The notes: generated by a model from the letters alone, not told the origin. Counted from the stretch's first letter, positions 23,717 to 32,534 are shown. The stretch is 64,000 nt of DNA from Mycolicibacterium neoaurum VKM Ac-1815D (GCF_000317305.3 NC_023036.2:3162001-3226000); one strand, 5' to 3'. Made by a program: numbers and translations.

Positions 23717-24967
23717 CTACACCGTCACCGGCAACGACAACATGCCGCGCAGCGTGACGTTTGGCTTGTACTTGGGCTCGCCGCCGAGTTCGGCATTCGG
23801 AAACCGCTTCGTCACCGCCGACAACACGATCGAGGCCTCCAGTCGCACCAAGGGTGCGCCGAGACAGAAGTGCGCACCGTGGCCGAAGCCGAGATGCCGG
23901 ATGACGCCACGGTCTGGATCGAAAACGTCGGGATTCCCGTTGGCGGCCGGGTCGCGGTGGGCCGCAGCCAACAACACGATCATGGTGTCGCCCTTGGGAA
24001 TATGCAGATCGCCCAGGGTGATGTCGTCAGCGGCAACGCGACCCAGCAGTTGCGCGGCCGGGTCGAAACGCAGCGTCTCTTCGATGACCCGCAACGCACG
24101 CTTCGGGTCGGCACCCAGCGCCGCCCACTGCTGCTTGTCGCGAAGCATGGCCAGTACCGCCGTGGCCATCATGCTGACAGTCGACTCATGTCCTGCGATG
24201 AGCAACAAATTGCAGGTAGAGATGATCTCGTCCTCGGATAGCTGATCCCCGGACTCTTCGACGGCGATCAACGCGGAGATCAGGTCGTCACCGGGATCGC
24301 TCCGCCGGGCGCTGATCAGGTCGCGGAAGTAACGGCGCAACCACTTGCCCGCCTCGATGCGGTCGGTGAAACCCTCGGGCACCTCGCCGGTGGCCGACAG
24401 GAACGGATCGACCGTCTGGGCCAGCAGCGTGGAGGCGATCCCGAACTTCGGTTCATCCTCGACCGGAACACCGAGCAGCCGGCAGATGACGGCCACCGCG
24501 ACCGGATAGGCCAGCCCACCGACCGCATCGAACTCGCCACGGTCCTGCGCAGTGTCCAGCAAAGAATCGACCGTGCTGATGATCTCCTGGCGCAGCTGGT
24601 TGATCACCCGCGGCGCAAACGCCTTGGCCACCAGCTTGCGCAGCCGGGTGTGGTCCGGCGGATCGAGGAACAGAAAGGCAGGCGTCCGTCGCTTGTCGAC
24701 GAGTCCGGCCAGGCCGAACGGTCGGGGCTGCTCCCCTGCCGCGATCTGGCGCTGCGCGATGGCCGACTTCATGCGGTCGCTGGCCGCTGCCGGATGCCGC
24801 AGCACGGCATCGCAGTGTGCGTAGGAGGACAACACCGTCAAGCTGATCTCGGGGATCTGCAACGGCCCGTATTCACGCAGTTGGCGGTACACCGGATAGG
24901 GGTCGATCCGGTTCGCCGGGTCGAGCGCGCGGCCGAGAAGTACCTGCGGGGTGGACACGGAGGTCAT
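23717..24967 (-). CDS. Cytochrome P450 (family not assigned)
   Basis: The 416-residue soluble P450 has the I-helix oxygen motif (LLIAGHESTVSM), the K-helix ExxR (EETLRF) and the haem loop FGHGAHFCLGAPLVRLE with the axial Cys. It is a bacterial class I enzyme needing ferredoxin and reductase, neither encoded nearby. Substrate unknown. I chose ATG 24967 (MTSVSTPQVL), 4 bases after the stop of the MenC-like gene, so the pair is almost surely co-transcribed; ATG 24982 in the same frame would overlap that gene. It converges on the 13E12-type gene. Confidence 0.9.
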   Translation of the reverse strand: MTSVSTPQVLLGRALDPANRIDPYPVYRQLREYGPLQIPEISLTVLSSYAHCDAVLRHPAAASDRMKSAIAQRQIAAGEQPRPFGLAGLVDKRRTPAFLFLDPPDHTRLRKLVAKAFAPRVINQLRQEIISTVDSLLDTAQDRGEFDAVGGLAYPVAVAVICRLLGVPVEDEPKFGIASTLLAQTVDPFLSATGEVPEGFTDRIEAGKWLRRYFRDLISARRSDPGDDLISALIAVEESGDQLSEDEIISTCNLLLIAGHESTVSMMATAVLAMLRDKQQWAALGADPKRALRVIEETLRFDPAAQLLGRVAADDITLGDLHIPKGDTMIVLLAAAHRDPAANGNPDVFDPDRGVIRHLGFGHGAHFCLGAPLVRLEASIVLSAVTKRFPNAELGGEPKYKPNVTLRGMLSLPVTV

Positions 24968-24971
24968 GCCC

Positions 24972-25898
24972 TCATTGTGCAATTGCGTTCTGCAGACGTC
25001 TGCGCCACCACCGAATTCGTTCCGGATCCGTCACCGTGTGCTCCGCAGGCAACTGCGGTGCCGGCGACATCGGTGCGACCGGCAGGAACCCCACGACCGG
25101 GACCAGACTTCGCGACGCCGCGACGGGATCCGCAGCCACCACCAGTCCCGCGCCCAGCTCGCAGGCGAAGGGCAGTGTGGGCAGCGCGCCGGCAAGGGCC
25201 ACCCCGACCGCTGCACCAACGCTGGTCTGCTCACCCGAGGTCACCACGCAGGGCATCCCGCTGATCTCGGCGACACGCAGTGCCCGCCGCGCCCCGCCGA
25301 GCACACCGCAGTGCAGGATCGCGATATCGGCAAGGCCGCGCAACTCCAGATCCGGCGCAGCGTGGACGGCGATCGGAACATCGACCAGGCGTCGCACGGC
25401 GCGCAGCTGCTCGTGGTCGGCACAGGGGCGCGCAATGAACTCGAGGCCACCGGCGGCGCGGTCCAGCGCCCCGATCGCAGCCACCGCGCTCGCGGCGTCC
25501 CAACGCTCCCGCGCATCGCACCGGATGTTCCCGTCGGGTCCCAGCGCCGCACGGACCGCCGCCACGCGATCGATGTCCTCACCCGTCGCGCCGTGTACCT
25601 CGACCGTGGCGGTGCGGCATCCCGATTCGAGGACTTGCGCTTGGGCACGACCGGGGTCGACGGCGCCGATGCCCACGGCAACAGGGACGCGCCCGCGTAC
25701 CGCATCCGGCCAACCGACCGTGCCCACCTCGGTGGCTGCCGTGAGCCACCGTCCCAGCAGCTGGTCGGGACAGTCGGCAGGCGGGCTGAATTCGCCCCAG
25801 CCCTGCGGTCCTTCCAGCATCATGCCCTCGTGTGTGCCGCCGTCACGGAGCGGAACGGCGAACACCGCGGCGGCCTCGAGGTCGATGAGGGTCTGCAC
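24972..25898 (-). CDS. MenC-like enolase-superfamily protein lacking most catalytic residues
   Basis: The 308-residue protein aligns by pattern to o-succinylbenzoate synthase (MenC, menaquinone synthesis): EGPQGWGEF start, barrel strands, GVLGGARRAL and C-terminal WWRRRLQN. Yet four of five key positions differ. The second Lys of the KxK motif is Glu (TVEVHG), the metal Glu of the LEQP motif is Ala (FIARPC), the metal Asp of ADES is His (AVHAAP), and the second base Lys is His (AILHCGVLGG). Only the first metal Asp (RCDARERW) remains. So MenC activity is unlikely. It sits between the phosphatase (12-bp gap) and the P450 (4-bp gap) in one operon. Confidence 0.7.
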   Translation of the reverse strand: MQTLIDLEAAAVFAVPLRDGGTHEGMMLEGPQGWGEFSPPADCPDQLLGRWLTAATEVGTVGWPDAVRGRVPVAVGIGAVDPGRAQAQVLESGCRTATVEVHGATGEDIDRVAAVRAALGPDGNIRCDARERWDAASAVAAIGALDRAAGGLEFIARPCADHEQLRAVRRLVDVPIAVHAAPDLELRGLADIAILHCGVLGGARRALRVAEISGMPCVVTSGEQTSVGAAVGVALAGALPTLPFACELGAGLVVAADPVAASRSLVPVVGFLPVAPMSPAPQLPAEHTVTDPERIRWWRRRLQNAIAQ

Positions 25899-25910
25899 AA
25901 GCAGTGGACG

Positions 25911-27065
25911 CTAGTTGCCCGTGGCGGCGAAGGTGTACAGCGGCACCAACATTTCCGCCGGCGTCAGCGAACCATGATGGCCGAGAAGGTTCGATTGCAA
26001 GGGTTCAGCACCGGAGCGGATCACCGCGCGGTCAGCACCGGAGACCACCACGACGTCACCGATGCGCGGCGCGACATCCTCGCGTACGTTCGGTCCGAAC
26101 CAGCCGGCGCCGGTGACCTCCACGCGGGTCAACACGGTGAAATCGCTGCCCAGCGTCTCGCGCCAGATCGCGGCAACATCGTCGGCCGCACCGGGTTCGG
26201 TGTAGACGTGCCGGGCGCGTGGTTCGCCGCCCAGCGTGCGCACACCGGTCTGCAGCACCGCGGTGCTGTCGAAGTCGACCGGGTCGGCGACCTGCACCAT
26301 GCCGTGGTCGGCGGTGACGATCAGCGCCGACCCGGCCGGTAGCCGTTCGGCGATCAGTCGGATCATGAGGTCGATCTGCGCCAGTTCCAGCGCCCAGGAT
26401 TCGGAGTGGGGACCACGTACATGGCCGGTCATGTCGAGGTCGCCGTGATAGGCATAGACCAGCGTGCGGTCGGCAGCCGACAGCGCCGTGAGCACCCCGT
26501 CGACAAGGTCGCCCGAGGAGAAGGTCGGCCGGAAGTCGCCACCGCGCAGCGCCGCCCGGGTCAGCCCAGAGCCCGCCTGATAGGTCGGTGCCACCTGGGT
26601 CACCACCACACCGTCGGCGGCGGCCCGCTCGAAGGCGGTCCGCGATGGCTGGAAATGCTCGGGGATGAGCTCTTTTAGCAGATCGACCTTGGGCCCCTGG
26701 CCCATCAACCCCCATTTCAGCGGATTCATCAAACGGTCGTGACCGGGCACCGAAAGCAGGTAGCCGACCAGGCCATGCTCCCCCGACGGCAGGCCGGTGC
26801 CCAGCGACGCCAGGCTCGCCACCGTCGTGCTGGGGAAACCCGCGGTGAGCGATCGGTCCGGCCGGGCGGCGAGCAGCGGCGCGACATCCCGGCGGGCCGC
26901 GACCAATTCGCTGCCCATGCCGTCGATCAGCAGGACGGCGATTCGTCGCACCGAACCCAGATCCAGACCTATCCGGTCCGACTCGCCAGCCACACCGAGA
27001 ACCCCGAGCACGGACGGAAGAAGGTCGGCGAGTGCGCCGGTGCCGTAGCGCGGGGAGACGAACAT
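25911..27065 (-). CDS. Alkaline-phosphatase-superfamily (nucleotide pyrophosphatase/phosphodiesterase type) protein
   Basis: The 384-residue protein has the metal-binding blocks of the type I phosphodiesterase/nucleotide pyrophosphatase family: LLIDGMGSE (first metal Asp), the nucleophile Thr in GFPSTTVASLASLGTG, YHGDLDMTGHVRGPHS (Asp/His), ALIVTADHGMVQ (Asp-His), and a late GHHGS. No signal peptide, so cytosolic; substrate unknown. Start ATG 27065 is 22 bases from the divergent MOSC gene. It is the first gene of the apparent phosphatase - MenC-like - P450 operon. Confidence 0.85.
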   Translation of the reverse strand: MFVSPRYGTGALADLLPSVLGVLGVAGESDRIGLDLGSVRRIAVLLIDGMGSELVAARRDVAPLLAARPDRSLTAGFPSTTVASLASLGTGLPSGEHGLVGYLLSVPGHDRLMNPLKWGLMGQGPKVDLLKELIPEHFQPSRTAFERAAADGVVVTQVAPTYQAGSGLTRAALRGGDFRPTFSSGDLVDGVLTALSAADRTLVYAYHGDLDMTGHVRGPHSESWALELAQIDLMIRLIAERLPAGSALIVTADHGMVQVADPVDFDSTAVLQTGVRTLGGEPRARHVYTEPGAADDVAAIWRETLGSDFTVLTRVEVTGAGWFGPNVREDVAPRIGDVVVVSGADRAVIRSGAEPLQSNLLGHHGSLTPAEMLVPLYTFAATGN

Positions 27066-27087
27066 GCCGCCAGACTAGGCTTGCCCC

Positions 27088-27747
27088 ATGTCGAGCGTGC
27101 TGACGGTCAACATCGCCCACCCCATGACCAACCCCGATCACAAGAAGAAGCCGACCGGCATCGACAAGCGCCCCACCGATGATGCGGTCGCCGTACGGGC
27201 TCCCGGCCCGATGCGGGGTGGTCTCGGCAGTGGCCTGGTCGGCGATCTGGTCAGCGAACAGAAGTACCACGGCGGTGACGATCAGGCGGTTTATGCCTAT
27301 GCCCGGGAAGATCTGGACTTCTGGGAGGGCGAACTCGGCCGCGATATAGGCAACGGCGTGTTCGGCGAGAATCTCACCACCGCGGGCATCGACGTCACCA
27401 ACGCGCTCGTCGGCGAACGCTGGCGCATCGGCACGGACGGTCTTGTGCTGGAGGTGACGCGTCCCCGCACCCCGTGCCGGACCTTCTCGGCGTGGCTGGA
27501 TATCGACGGCTGGATCAAGACATTCACGCGCAAGGGTGCACCGGGAGCGTATCTGCGCGTGATCTCCCCGGGGTCGGTGCGCGGCGGCGATGCGGTCGAG
27601 ATAATCGATCGCCCGGACCATGACGTGACGATCGGCACCGTCTTCCTGGCGATGACGACGCAGCCCGCCCTTTGGCCCGCACTGCTCGCGGCCGACGCCC
27701 TGCCGGGTGAGCTCAAGGAGAAGGCCCGGCGCAAAGCCGGGGTGTGA
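27088..27747 (+). CDS. MOSC-domain protein
   Basis: The 219-residue protein is a stand-alone MOSC domain of the YiiM-like kind. It has the conserved KYHGGDDQAVYAYAREDLDFWE, GxFGENLTTxG and RTPCRTFSAWL blocks, with the Cys at the usual position for sulfur or molybdenum-cofactor chemistry. Such proteins can take part in molybdenum-dependent reduction of N-hydroxylated compounds; the role here is inferred. A TAGGCT hexamer 9 bases before ATG 27088 suggests a leaderless transcript. The stop at 27747 leaves a single base before the stop of the convergent SGNH gene. Confidence 0.88.
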   Translation: MSSVLTVNIAHPMTNPDHKKKPTGIDKRPTDDAVAVRAPGPMRGGLGSGLVGDLVSEQKYHGGDDQAVYAYAREDLDFWEGELGRDIGNGVFGENLTTAGIDVTNALVGERWRIGTDGLVLEVTRPRTPCRTFSAWLDIDGWIKTFTRKGAPGAYLRVISPGSVRGGDAVEIIDRPDHDVTIGTVFLAMTTQPALWPALLAADALPGELKEKARRKAGV

Positions 27748-27748
27748 A

Positions 27749-28465
27749 TCAGCGTCGCGGCGTCAGCTGCGCACCCATCAGCCGGGCAATCTTGTCGGCG
27801 AGGTAGAGATGGCCCGCGTCGGTGGGATGCACCCCGTCAGCGGCGATCAGATCGGGGCGGCCGACGAACCAGCCCTCGGCAATCGGATCGACGAATCGCG
27901 CGCCGGCCGATCGGGCAACGGCCGCCAGCGCATCCCGGATGCGCAGGATCTCCACCGGCACGTCGGCGGTCGGCCAGGGCGGCCCGATGACCAGGAGGCG
28001 GGCCGCCGGTGCGATCCCATGCACCAGGGCAAAGGCATTGCGTGCCTGATCGACGACATCCGTTACCGCCACCGGTTGGTCGTTGCGCGATCCGAAGAAC
28101 ACCACCAACCGATCATCGGGCTGGACTGCGCGCGTCGTCAGATCCCAGAACAGGCTGCCGCGGTCACCCCGCACGCCGTAGCCGGCCCGGCCCTCTGCCG
28201 CGACATCGGCGACGACGGGCCTGCCCTGGGAGGCCAGCAACTGCCAGGCCTGAGCCGGCCACCCGGCCGCACCGATCCCGCCCCAATCGGTCCCGTTGGT
28301 ATACGAGTCGCCGATCACCGCAACCCGGCTCGACGGTGTTTCCACCGACAGTCGCCGCGCGTCGATGCGGGCGTCCGGTATGGCGACGCATACGAGCATC
28401 ACGACCACCGCTGCCAGAGTCGACAATGGCAGGATGGGGCGCCGCAGCACGTCTGTCATGATCAT
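27749..28465 (-). CDS. SGNH/GDSL hydrolase, membrane-anchored or secreted
   Basis: The 238-residue protein has an N-terminal hydrophobic segment (LPLSTLAAVVVMLVCVAI), then SGNH block I VIGDSYTNG (nucleophile Ser), block III FFGSRNDQ and block V DGVHPTDAGH with the Asp/His pair. It probably acts as an extracytoplasmic esterase or lipase on envelope lipids or glycans. Starts at 28465 (MIMTDV) or 28459 both fit; the longer frame from 28510 is less likely. It lies 70 bases downstream of the acyltransferase on the same strand, so the two could add and remove acyl groups of the same envelope molecule, an inference. Confidence 0.8.
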   Translation of the reverse strand: MIMTDVLRRPILPLSTLAAVVVMLVCVAIPDARIDARRLSVETPSSRVAVIGDSYTNGTDWGGIGAAGWPAQAWQLLASQGRPVVADVAAEGRAGYGVRGDRGSLFWDLTTRAVQPDDRLVVFFGSRNDQPVAVTDVVDQARNAFALVHGIAPAARLLVIGPPWPTADVPVEILRIRDALAAVARSAGARFVDPIAEGWFVGRPDLIAADGVHPTDAGHLYLADKIARLMGAQLTPRR

Positions 28466-28535
28466 CGGCGGCGAGCTTACTCGAAGAACCCGTGAGAAGC
28501 CCTGCCGCACACGGCCATTGGGGTTCCCCGGCGGG

Positions 28536-29714
28536 TCATGCCGACAGCCGGGTCTCGGAGTCCACCGCGCGCACGCTGGCGGCAGGCTTTTTTCTACCGA
28601 CCATCCGACGCATCCATATCCGGGCCGGCTCCTCCACCACGTGATACAGCGCCGCCGACGCCGTCAGGGTGATGGCGAACACCGCGACCAGCCACCACAC
28701 TCCGCCTGGTCCGGCCATGGTCAGTTCGAACTGCTTGGCCGCCCAGATCCAGGCGGTGTGGATCAGCTCGTGGACCATGTACAGGCTGAACGAGATCTGC
28801 CCGCCGTAGATCAGGATGCGGTGTGAGAGTAGCCACGGCAACGTGCCCGCACCGATCGACAACGTCACCACCAGCGGCACGAACAGCAGGTCGACGACTC
28901 CCCCGCTGTCGATCACACCGGGGATCGGATGCTCGTCCAGCCAGTACAGGCTGCCGATGATCGTGGCGACCAATGCGATCGAGGCCAGTCCTGCCGCGGT
29001 CCGGGCCCGGTCGCTTGGGTACAAACGGCGCACCGCCGCGCACGCGATGACTCCGGCGGTGAACTGCATCAGGATGCGGGGCAACCAGCTCCACGGCGTA
29101 TAGAACTGGCCGCTGGCCAGCAGGAACATCACGGGCGGCAGGGTGGCCGCGAACGACAGCAGCAACAGGCTGCGAGCGCGGGTGGCCGCGGCCATTCGGA
29201 ACACCACCAGCGCCAGGAAACCGAAGATCAGGTAGGCCAGCCACTCGGCGCTGATCGACCATGCCGGCCCGTTCCAGCTCGAGCCGTCGAAGTAGGGCAG
29301 GTACCACAGCTGCACGAGAAAGAGCTGCCGCAGATAACTGGTGGCGGTCAGGGTATCGGCTACTTCGGACGGGAACCGCCCGACGTAGAGGGTGAAGATG
29401 ATCCACAACGCCGCCAGATGCAGGGTGACCAGATAAACCGGCCACACCCGAGCCAACCGCATCCACAGGAAGTGCAGGGTGTCGCGGGTCGACCAGGTCG
29501 GACCCATTCGGTCCAGGTAGTTCCAGGCCAGGACGAAACCGCTCAGGATGAAGAACAGGTCGACGCCCTGGGCGCCGCTGTTGAGAATCGGTGCCAACGC
29601 GGTATTGATATCGGGTATCGACTCGGCGAGCAGCGGGCGGAAATGGAATAACACCACCCAGATGGCGGCGAAGAGGCGAAGGCCGGTGAGGGCCTTGATT
29701 TCTCCGCTACGCAC
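28536..29714 (-). CDS. Acyltransferase family 3 membrane protein
   Basis: The 392-residue integral membrane protein has about ten hydrophobic helices and the family-3 hallmark near the N-terminus (GLRLFAAIWVVLFHFRPL with the catalytic-type His, then GVDLFFILSGFVL). These enzymes O-acylate sugars, lipids or peptidoglycan at the membrane; OafA is a model. The C-terminus has a short charged tail. Start ATG 29714. The SGNH hydrolase follows on the same strand after 70 bases, an association also found as fusions in OafA-like proteins. Confidence 0.87.
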   Translation of the reverse strand: MRSGEIKALTGLRLFAAIWVVLFHFRPLLAESIPDINTALAPILNSGAQGVDLFFILSGFVLAWNYLDRMGPTWSTRDTLHFLWMRLARVWPVYLVTLHLAALWIIFTLYVGRFPSEVADTLTATSYLRQLFLVQLWYLPYFDGSSWNGPAWSISAEWLAYLIFGFLALVVFRMAAATRARSLLLLSFAATLPPVMFLLASGQFYTPWSWLPRILMQFTAGVIACAAVRRLYPSDRARTAAGLASIALVATIIGSLYWLDEHPIPGVIDSGGVVDLLFVPLVVTLSIGAGTLPWLLSHRILIYGGQISFSLYMVHELIHTAWIWAAKQFELTMAGPGGVWWLVAVFAITLTASAALYHVVEEPARIWMRRMVGRKKPAASVRAVDSETRLSA

Positions 29715-29873
29715 GACACTCTTTTCGCGTTCCGATTACCTCGCGCTCGCGCGCGCTGCCCGGGCGGACCGTTCTCCCCGAGGTCCTCACTTCCGGCTCA
29801 CGCAGAATAACAGCGCTACGGCCCTTGGCGCGGTAGGGCGAGATCGCGCCGCGGGAACCGGACCCCGTCCGGA

Positions 29874-30428
29874 TTAAGGCGCCGGGGTCGGTGGTGCCGG
29901 TGCCGGTGGCGCCGGCGGTTTGTTGGCCTCGTACTGCTGGGCGTTGCGGTTGAGCGAATCGAGGTAGCCGCGCACCTGCAGTCCGGCCAGCAGCGGGCCC
30001 ACTCCCGGCGCCGGCGGCTGTTGATCGGTCAGCGTCCAGGTCTGGCACTCGGTGGTCTTGAACACGCCATCGGTCGGCAGGACCTGGACGACCTGAGGCT
30101 GCTTGGTGAACGCACGGTCCAGGGTCTCGCCTTGTTCGGCACCGTCGACCGCCGGTGCCATCCGCCGCCAGGAGCATGTGCCGTCGGGGAACGGTCCCGC
30201 CGAGGCATACACACCGGGCACGATATCGACGCCGACCCGGTAGGTGCCGTCCTTGTCGATCACGGTCGCCGGCACCGGGGCCGGGGCCGGAGCGGGATCA
30301 ACGGCGGGCGCGGAAGGGTCCGCCGGAGCCGGACTAGGGGCGGGTGGTTCGGCGGTCGCGAAACCGGCAGAGGCCATCGCAGCCACCGCCAGAACCGCAC
30401 CGAGCATCGCCGGATTCCTCAAAGCCAT
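29874..30428 (-). CDS. Secreted proline-rich protein with Cys-containing domain
   Basis: The 184-residue protein has a signal peptide (AVLAVAAMASAGFATA/EPPA), a Pro/Ala linker, a central folded part (DKDGTYRVGVDIVPGVYASAG...CSWRR...TTECQTWTL) and a Pro-rich tail. The central part, with its GTYRVG(V)DI.PG.Y sequence and two Cys, resembles small extracellular domains found repeatedly in actinobacterial lipoproteins; function unknown. I chose ATG 30428, which starts right at the signal peptide. It is separated by 317 bases from the divergent NlpC/P60 gene. Confidence 0.75.
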   Translation of the reverse strand: MALRNPAMLGAVLAVAAMASAGFATAEPPAPSPAPADPSAPAVDPAPAPAPVPATVIDKDGTYRVGVDIVPGVYASAGPFPDGTCSWRRMAPAVDGAEQGETLDRAFTKQPQVVQVLPTDGVFKTTECQTWTLTDQQPPAPGVGPLLAGLQVRGYLDSLNRNAQQYEANKPPAPPAPAPPTPAP

Positions 30429-30745
30429 GACACCCAGAGTAAGCGCGGCGCGGCAGCTGCGAAAACGAGTGGTGCGACTCACCCTTGCGTCGCGACCGAA
30501 TGATTCGGCAAATTCGTTGCGGCCCTTCGGTTTCCCAGTCCAGAGGAGCCATCGCCGCCGCGTCGACCTCGTATCGCTACCGAGTTTGCGAGAACTTCAA
30601 ATCCGGTCGCAAAGGTTCACGTCAAACAGGTCGACAGAACACCGCCGCGGAGCGTATTTGTGACGTGAACTGCGCTTTTATCATCCTGTGTTGGGAGTCA
30701 CAGGATTTTGCCCGCTTACAAAATGCTCTGTTAACGTCCGTCGCC
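30429..30745. other. AT-richer divergent intergenic region
   Basis: No gene is visible in these 317 bases between divergent starts. Near the right end a TAACGT hexamer (30732-30737) eight bases before ATG 30746 looks like a -10 box for a leaderless transcript. A Crp-like palindrome lies at 30687-30702. The rest shows no clear element. Confidence 0.5.
30687..30702 (+). promoter_or_regulatory. Candidate Crp operator upstream of the NlpC/P60 gene
   Basis: TGTGT-TGGGAG-TCACA matches the TGTGA-N6-TCACA consensus at 9 of 10 bases. It sits inside a longer inverted repeat with 8-bp arms ATCCTGTG/CACAGGAT (30683-30706). Its centre is about 51 bases before the ATG at 30746. In M. tuberculosis Crp controls another peptidoglycan-lytic gene, rpfA, which makes a role here plausible. 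Confidence 0.45.
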
Positions 30746-31261
30746 ATGTTTGCTGTAGCTTCACTATTGGCGCTGGTTGGCCAGGTGTCGGGAACGCCAT
30801 ACATCTCGGGTGGGGACTCCCCGGCCGGGACAGATTGCTCGGGCCTCGCATCATGGGTCAGCAACGCCGCCACGAATCGGCCGGTTTTCGGCGACCGGTT
30901 CAATACCGGCAATCAGGAAAGCGCACTGCTGGCGCGCGGGTTCAAGTACGGAACTCAGCCCGGCGCGCTGGTGATCGGATGGAACAGTGGCCACACCGCA
31001 GTGACACTGCCGGACGGGACCGCGGTGTCCTCCGGCGAAGGCGGCGGAGTCAAGATCGGCGGCGGAGGCGCGTACCAGCCGCAATTCACCAAGCACATGT
31101 ATCTCCCCGTCGAGGAGATCGCGCCGGCACCACCCGCGCCGGGAACACCCCCGCCGCCTCCCGCGCCGGGCACACCCCCGCCGCCGGCGCCGGTGGCCTT
31201 CGTGCCGCCCCCGCCGGGACAGCTCCCTCCCGTCGCACCCCCGCCCGGCGTTCCCGTCTAG
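30746..31261 (+). CDS. NlpC/P60-like peptidase with proline-rich tail
   Basis: The 171-residue protein has a compact peptidase domain with an intact Cys (GTDCSGLASW, about residue 31) and His (NSGHTAVTLPDG), followed by a Pro-rich tail from about residue 128. The domain resembles the N-terminal peptidase of mycobacteriophage LysA enzymes and of host homologues, which cut peptidoglycan stem peptides. I chose ATG 30746 (MFAVASLL) because upstream reading is non-coding in character and a TAACGT box fits a leaderless start. No typical signal peptide is visible, so how it leaves the cell is unclear. No other phage gene is nearby. Confidence 0.75.
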   Translation: MFAVASLLALVGQVSGTPYISGGDSPAGTDCSGLASWVSNAATNRPVFGDRFNTGNQESALLARGFKYGTQPGALVIGWNSGHTAVTLPDGTAVSSGEGGGVKIGGGGAYQPQFTKHMYLPVEEIAPAPPAPGTPPPPPAPGTPPPPAPVAFVPPPPGQLPPVAPPPGVPV

Positions 31262-31268
31262 GCGAGAC

Positions 31269-32516
31269 TCAGACGTAGCGGGGACGGCCCGCCAAAGCGC
31301 CCAACACCATCTGCACTATGTACACCGTCATGACCATGACCCAAGGCACCGTCCATCCACCGCTCGTCTCGTGCAGCAGTCCGAAGAGGAACGGTCCGAC
31401 CCCGGCCAGTAGATATCCCAACCCCTGCACCATCCCGGACAACCGGGCGGTATCCGCGGCAGTCCGCGAGCGCAGGCCGATCACCGCCAGAGCGAGCGAG
31501 AACACGCTCATGCCCAGTCCGAGCAGGACCGTCCACAACAACGGCGCCGCCATCGGCGCCAGCGTCAACCCCAGAACTCCACCGAAACCGAGCAGTCCCA
31601 GTCCGACGATCCAGCCGCTCTGACTGGCCCGCCTGGCAGCCATCGGGGCCACCACGATGCTGATCGGCACGGCGATCACCGCGTTCAAGCCGAGCAGCAG
31701 TCCGGCATCGGACTTGCTCATCCCGTGGTCTATGAAGACCTGCGGTAGCCAACCCATCACGATGTAGGCCAGGCACGACTGGCACCCGAAGAATCCGGTG
31801 ATGGTCCAGGCCAGCCTGCTCCGGAGCATCGAACGCGGTTGTCCCGCCGCGACGGCCGGCGTGGTGGCAGCTGCCCGCGCATGGTGCCCGCGGATGGCCA
31901 GCACCCAGAAGACCAGTGCCGCGGCGGCCAGGCCTGCCCAGGCACCGAGAGCGGGCCGCCAGCCGCCGAACAGGTCGTCCAGCGGCGGGGTGACAGCGGA
32001 ACCGGCGGCGCCCCCGCCCTGCAGGGCCGCCGTATAGATGCCGGTCATCAAGCCGATCCGGGCGGGAAAGGACTCCTTGATCACGACGGGTATCAACACG
32101 TTGATCAAGGCGATCCCGGCGGTGGCCACCAGGGTGCCGCCGATGACGACCGCAGGCCCGTCGACGACGCGCAGCACCAGGCCGCCGATCAGGACCCCCA
32201 GTGCGGCGGTGATGGCGTGGCCCAATCCGATCCGACGCGCCAGATAGGGCGCAGTCAGTCCGGCCAGCGCAAAGCACAATCCCGGCAAGGTGGTGAGCAG
32301 TCCGGCCCACAACGCCGATGTTCCCAGCTCACCCCGCATGTCCGCGAGCAGCGGCCCCACACTTGTGATGGCCGGGCGCAGATTCGCAGCCGTCAGCACG
32401 ACCGCCGCCATCAGCAGCACGCCACCGGCGACCACCTCGGCGGGACGTGGATCGCTCGGACCGTGGGCCTCGACGTCCCGGCCGTCCAGGGTCTGCGGGT
32501 GGCGGCTGTGGTTCAT
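31269..32516 (-). CDS. MFS transporter, CynX/NimT-like
   Basis: The 415-residue protein has about twelve hydrophobic helices and the CynX/NimT-type opening VLTAANLRPAITSVGPLL, a pattern shared by cyanate and 2-nitroimidazole transporters. The substrate is unknown. Start ATG 32516 (MNHSRHPQ); a frame extension to 32537 would read into the operator. It is divergent from a GntR/FadR-type regulator with 48 bases between the two starts and a palindrome in that gap, so the regulator most likely controls the transporter. Confidence 0.87.
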   Translation of the reverse strand: MNHSRHPQTLDGRDVEAHGPSDPRPAEVVAGGVLLMAAVVLTAANLRPAITSVGPLLADMRGELGTSALWAGLLTTLPGLCFALAGLTAPYLARRIGLGHAITAALGVLIGGLVLRVVDGPAVVIGGTLVATAGIALINVLIPVVIKESFPARIGLMTGIYTAALQGGGAAGSAVTPPLDDLFGGWRPALGAWAGLAAAALVFWVLAIRGHHARAAATTPAVAAGQPRSMLRSRLAWTITGFFGCQSCLAYIVMGWLPQVFIDHGMSKSDAGLLLGLNAVIAVPISIVVAPMAARRASQSGWIVGLGLLGFGGVLGLTLAPMAAPLLWTVLLGLGMSVFSLALAVIGLRSRTAADTARLSGMVQGLGYLLAGVGPFLFGLLHETSGGWTVPWVMVMTVYIVQMVLGALAGRPRYV

Positions 32517-32534
32517 CTGCACTAGGTTGCCATA

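Noticed and set aside
24972..25898. Functional menaquinone gene menC
   Set aside because: Four of five catalytic or metal-binding positions are changed, and no other men gene is nearby.
30746..31261. Prophage lysin, hence a prophage here
   Set aside because: The domain resembles mycobacteriophage LysA peptidase, but no integrase, structural or holin gene and no attachment site is seen around it. Host homologues exist.
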